From assembly GCA_026389055.1 (NCBI GenBank), contig JAPLIO010000019.1, positions 1 through 17,801 of the forward strand: a stretch of DNA of 17,801 nt, in the 5' to 3' direction. The notes under the pieces are model-generated. The model was given only the letters and a program-made list of their open reading frames with translations. It had not been told where the DNA came from and searched no databases. Source of the DNA: Candidatus Melainabacteria bacterium (GTDB taxonomy: Bacteria > Cyanobacteriota > Vampirovibrionia > Vampirovibrionales > JAJTHC01). Made by a program: the position numbers and the translations under genes. Positions 15,867 through 17,801 of this stretch are shown piece by piece. Within the stretch, counting starts at the first letter, position 1, and each line of letters begins with the position of its first letter.

Positions 15867-16589
15867 ATGATGACGATTGAATTTGAATGGCAATTACCCC
15901 CAGAAAGCCCTTTTTTGGCTCAACTAAAAAACAAAAATCTTCGTATTGAAGAACGGCTGGAAGCCCTAGCAAACCTGATAAAATCTGAAGAATACTTAGA
16001 GACGTTTTATAAGTTGCTCCCACTATTTGAAGCAACCGAAGAAACACACCCTTCTATTTTGGCAGGTTTAGCGTTAGCCTTAGGCGAATGGGGAAGTGAA
16101 ATAGCCGTAGAAGCGTTAATTAAACAATACCAAGCTGAAACAACCTCTGTAGAGCAACAAGCCTTCTGTTTGCAAGGCTTGGCTAGAACCCAACACGAAA
16201 AAGCCTTGCCCGTTGTTTTGGGGGCGTTAGCATCGTCTAGTAACCACTTGTTTTCTACGGCGGCGGAACAGTTAAAGCAGTTTGGGGTGCTTGCCATTCC
16301 TGCCTTGTGTGAGGTATTGGAAACAGGAGAACCTGATGCCCAGTGTGTGGCGGTTTGGAACTTAGGGGAATTGAAGGCGAAACCTGCCTTAGGAGCAATT
16401 TTAATTTATCTTAACCGAGAAGATGCCCATGTGGATGTAAGTGCCTTGTGTATTTGGGCGTTAGGTAGATTGGGAGAAGCTTCAATTGAAGTGATGGAAG
16501 CGGTGAACAAAGCCTTACTGCACGCTGAACCCGAAGTGCGGGTACGTGCCAAAGCCGCCAAACAAAAACTCATCCCTAATATGAATTAG
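15867..16589 (+). CDS. HEAT-repeat (PBS lyase-like) protein
   Basis: About 240 residues from the ATG at 15867. A longer frame begins at TTG 15825, but the ATG-ATG pair is the more likely start; neither has a strong ribosome binding site. The sequence is a run of paired helices typical of HEAT/PBS-lyase repeats, for example AVWNLGELKAKPALGAILIY and ALCIWALGRLGEASIEVMEA, closing with PEVRVRAKAAKQKL. These form a solenoid for protein-protein contacts; in cyanobacteria related proteins assist phycobilisome chromophore attachment, but nothing here shows that role. No catalytic residues or membrane segments are visible. It is transcribed away from the GHL10 gene from a shared intergenic region of about 115 bp. 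A possible -35, TTGTCA, lies at 15795-15800, with no clear -10. Confidence 0.8.
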   Translation: MMTIEFEWQLPPESPFLAQLKNKNLRIEERLEALANLIKSEEYLETFYKLLPLFEATEETHPSILAGLALALGEWGSEIAVEALIKQYQAETTSVEQQAFCLQGLARTQHEKALPVVLGALASSSNHLFSTAAEQLKQFGVLAIPALCEVLETGEPDAQCVAVWNLGELKAKPALGAILIYLNREDAHVDVSALCIWALGRLGEASIEVMEAVNKALLHAEPEVRVRAKAAKQKLIPNMN

Positions 16590-16644
16590 TTGTTTTTGGT
16601 GTTGGGGCGATTTTGACATTGAATAGCTATCCAGCTAAAAAGTT

Positions 16645-16661
16645 AATCTGTGAATCGGTAT
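16645..16661. repeat. Imperfect direct repeat, left copy
   Basis: AATCTGTGAATCGGTAT, matching 16951-16967 at 15 of 17 positions. The two copies enclose the stem-loop cluster about 306 bp apart. Confidence 0.4.
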
Positions 16662-16715
16662 TAGTATTATACCCATTAACAGTTTAAATAGCGTAAGCGT
16701 TCAAACCAACCAGTA

Positions 16716-16757
16716 GGAACGACCATCGCATTTGCTCTGCAGCTGCCGATGCGTTCC
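16716..16757. repeat. Inverted repeat 1 of the stem-loop cluster
   Basis: GGAAC (16716-16720) and CGCAT (16727-16731) pair with ATGCG and GTTCC (16749-16757), with a bulge on the left arm. Moderate stability. Confidence 0.4.
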
Positions 16758-16783
16758 GTCCACCGAAGGGGCAAAAAGAACAT

Positions 16784-16824
16784 CCCCTCGTCCATGCCCT
16801 TGTGGCATAGAGGGGTGGCTTTTT
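16784..16824 (+). terminator. Stem-loop 2 with T-run, terminator-like
   Basis: CCCCTC...ATGCC, loop CTTGT, GGCAT-a-GAGGGG: an 11-bp interrupted stem, followed four bases later by TTTTT. It could end transcripts of the HEAT-repeat gene, though it lies nearly 200 bp past the stop codon. Confidence 0.55.
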
Positions 16825-16832
16825 GGGGGGAT

Positions 16833-16853
16833 TTCAGGGGGGTACCCCCTGAA
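16833..16853. repeat. Inverted repeat 3 of the stem-loop cluster
   Basis: TTCAGGGGG, loop GTA, CCCCCTGAA: a perfect 9-bp inverted repeat with five G-C pairs next to the loop. Confidence 0.6.
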
Positions 16854-16856
16854 TTC

Positions 16857-16906
16857 GTGGGGGATTGTTAAGGGGGTTCTCGAACAAGAACCCCCTTAAC
16901 ACCCAC
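16857..16906. repeat. Long inverted repeat 4 (15-bp perfect stem)
   Basis: TGTTAAGGGGGTTCT (16866-16880), 6-base loop, then its exact complement (16887-16901). GTGGG and CCCAC extend the stem outward across a 4-base bulge. No T-run follows on the plus strand. The strongest structure in the window. Confidence 0.75.
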
Positions 16907-16950
16907 CAGCTAAAGACTGAAACAACCATCAATGAAAGAACACGTTATTT

Positions 16951-16967
16951 AATCTATGAATTGGTAT
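16951..16967. repeat. Imperfect direct repeat, right copy
   Basis: AATCTATGAATTGGTAT, matching the copy at 16645-16661 at 15 of 17 positions, just before the end of the pseudouridine synthase gene. Confidence 0.4.
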
Positions 16968-16977
16968 CGGTTTACAA

Positions 16978-17801
16978 CTACCCTACTAATGATGCTAATA
17001 CCTGCCATGTCTTCAATAAACGGACGGATTTTGGGCGTTCAAACACCATAGTTTCGCCCGAAACAGGGTGAACCAAGCTCAACCGAAACGCCTGCAACGC
17101 TTGCCCCAACAAGCCCGCATCCGTTTCCAATTGTTTCCAATTCTTTTCCAGCCCCGTACCATAAAGCACATCGCCCACCAAAGGGTGACCAATCGCCGTT
17201 AAATGCACCCGAATTTGATGCGTTCGCCCCGTTGCCAACTGGCAATGAATCCACGCAAATTTATCGCCCAACGTTTCCTGCACGGTGTAATGCGTCAATG
17301 CCGTTCGGCTAGGCGTGCTGGTAGGGTTCGCCATCATCTTCTGCCGATGGTTGGGGTGTCTGCCAATCGGGAAATCTACCAACCCGCTGGGCTGAGCAAA
17401 CGCCCCCTGCACAATGGCATAATATTCCCTTCGCATGGTTTTAGTTTTAAGTTGCTGGCTAAGATGTTGGTGTGCCACATTGTTTTTAGCCACCACCAAT
17501 AACCCCTCGGTGTCTCTATCTAATCGATGCACAATACCTGGGCGAATAACCCCGTTAATAGAAGACAAATTGCCTTCGCAATGGTGTAACAACGCATTGA
17601 CCAATGTATCTGGCTGATGCCGCCCTGTGGGGTGCGTTAGCATACCGCACGGTTTGTTAATTACCAATAAATGCTCGTCTTCAAAAACAACTTCTAGTGG
17701 AAAGTTGTAATGGGGCCTATTCAGGGGCTCATCGGGCGGTAAGTATAGCTGAATTTCACTGTATTCAGGCAAGTTTTCCAGTTTATGAGAGGGCTTTTTT
17801 A
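16978..17801 (-). CDS. RluA/RluD-family 23S rRNA pseudouridine synthase, 5' end beyond window
   Basis: Converts uridine to pseudouridine in RNA, most likely 23S rRNA. HRLDRDTEGLLVVAKN contains the catalytic aspartate within HRLDxxTxG, and GRTHQIRVHL with GHPLVGDVLYG are the later family motifs. VINKPCGMLTHPT is the KPxG motif. A TTG at 17770-17772 could start a 264-aa protein, but the frame stays open to the right edge and reads KKPSHKLENLPEYSEIQLYL ahead of PPDEP. That matches the end of the N-terminal S4 RNA-binding domain in RluD-like enzymes, so the true start lies outside the window. Which uridine it modifies cannot be told. Likely a housekeeping gene marking the edge of the accessory region. 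Confidence 0.92.
   Translation of the reverse strand, partial: KKPSHKLENLPEYSEIQLYLPPDEPLNRPHYNFPLEVVFEDEHLLVINKPCGMLTHPTGRHQPDTLVNALLHHCEGNLSSINGVIRPGIVHRLDRDTEGLLVVAKNNVAHQHLSQQLKTKTMRREYYAIVQGAFAQPSGLVDFPIGRHPNHRQKMMANPTSTPSRTALTHYTVQETLGDKFAWIHCQLATGRTHQIRVHLTAIGHPLVGDVLYGTGLEKNWKQLETDAGLLGQALQAFRLSLVHPVSGETMVFERPKSVRLLKTWQVLASLVG

Larger units (their letters stand above)
16590..16977. other. Structured non-coding interval
   Basis: No gene is supported across this stretch. It is dominated by four consecutive inverted repeats (16716-16906) lying inside a diverged 17-bp direct repeat. It may hold a non-coding RNA, a terminator cluster or a small miniature element. Confidence 0.6.

Noticed and set aside
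16590..16977. tRNA or CRISPR array in the hairpin-rich interval
   Set aside because: No cloverleaf or anticodon arm can be formed, and the repeats are inverted and unequal rather than evenly spaced direct repeats.
17770..17772. TTG as the true start of the pseudouridine synthase
   Set aside because: The frame continues upstream with S4-domain-like sequence to the window edge, so the protein is truncated by the window rather than starting here.

Overview
The window is a bacterial accessory region of roughly 40-45% G+C, with marked local swings. The organism cannot be fixed from the sequence. The GHL10-type glycosidase-like protein with a signal peptide, the HEAT-repeat protein and the RluA/RluD-family pseudouridine synthase are chromosomal genes. 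A GHL10 protein of this size would fit Cyanobacteria or a relative such as Vampirovibrionia/Melainabacteria, but that is only a suggestion.

Left part (1-6265, minus strand): a two-gene restriction-modification-like operon. An Eco57I/PglX-like adenine-specific DNA methyltransferase (1181 aa) is followed 9 bp later by an SNF2-type helicase with an N-terminal phospholipase D nuclease domain, cut by the left window edge. Together they supply methylation, ATP-driven translocation and a candidate nuclease. The methyltransferase's target-recognition region is much more A+T-rich than its flanks.

Middle part (6394-9760): a small HGGxSTG-domain gene that looks frameshifted; a class II Fic AMP-transferase with a C-terminal winged helix, preceded by two identical palindromic operators 42 bp apart; a possible antitoxin remnant; and a complete hipBA toxin-antitoxin operon whose promoter lies between two copies of a 16-bp operator.

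Right-middle (9761-12880): a nearly 400-bp non-coding stretch with repeats and a strong sigma70-type promoter leads into an A+T-rich 821-aa STAND NTPase. It has an N-terminal HEPN-like domain (R-N-x3-H), an NB-ARC-like ATPase core and C-terminal TPRs, the layout of a bacterial NLR-like anti-phage sensor.

Right part (12881-17801): a secreted GHL10 protein (minus) divergent from a HEAT-repeat protein (plus), a non-coding interval with four stem-loops inside a diverged direct repeat, and an RluA/RluD-family pseudouridine synthase (minus) whose N-terminus lies beyond the right edge.

Overall, 1-12623 reads as a defence/toxin-antitoxin island next to ordinary chromosomal genes. The best candidates for something new are the HEPN-STAND-TPR protein, the PLD-helicase/methyltransferase pair and the stem-loop cluster.
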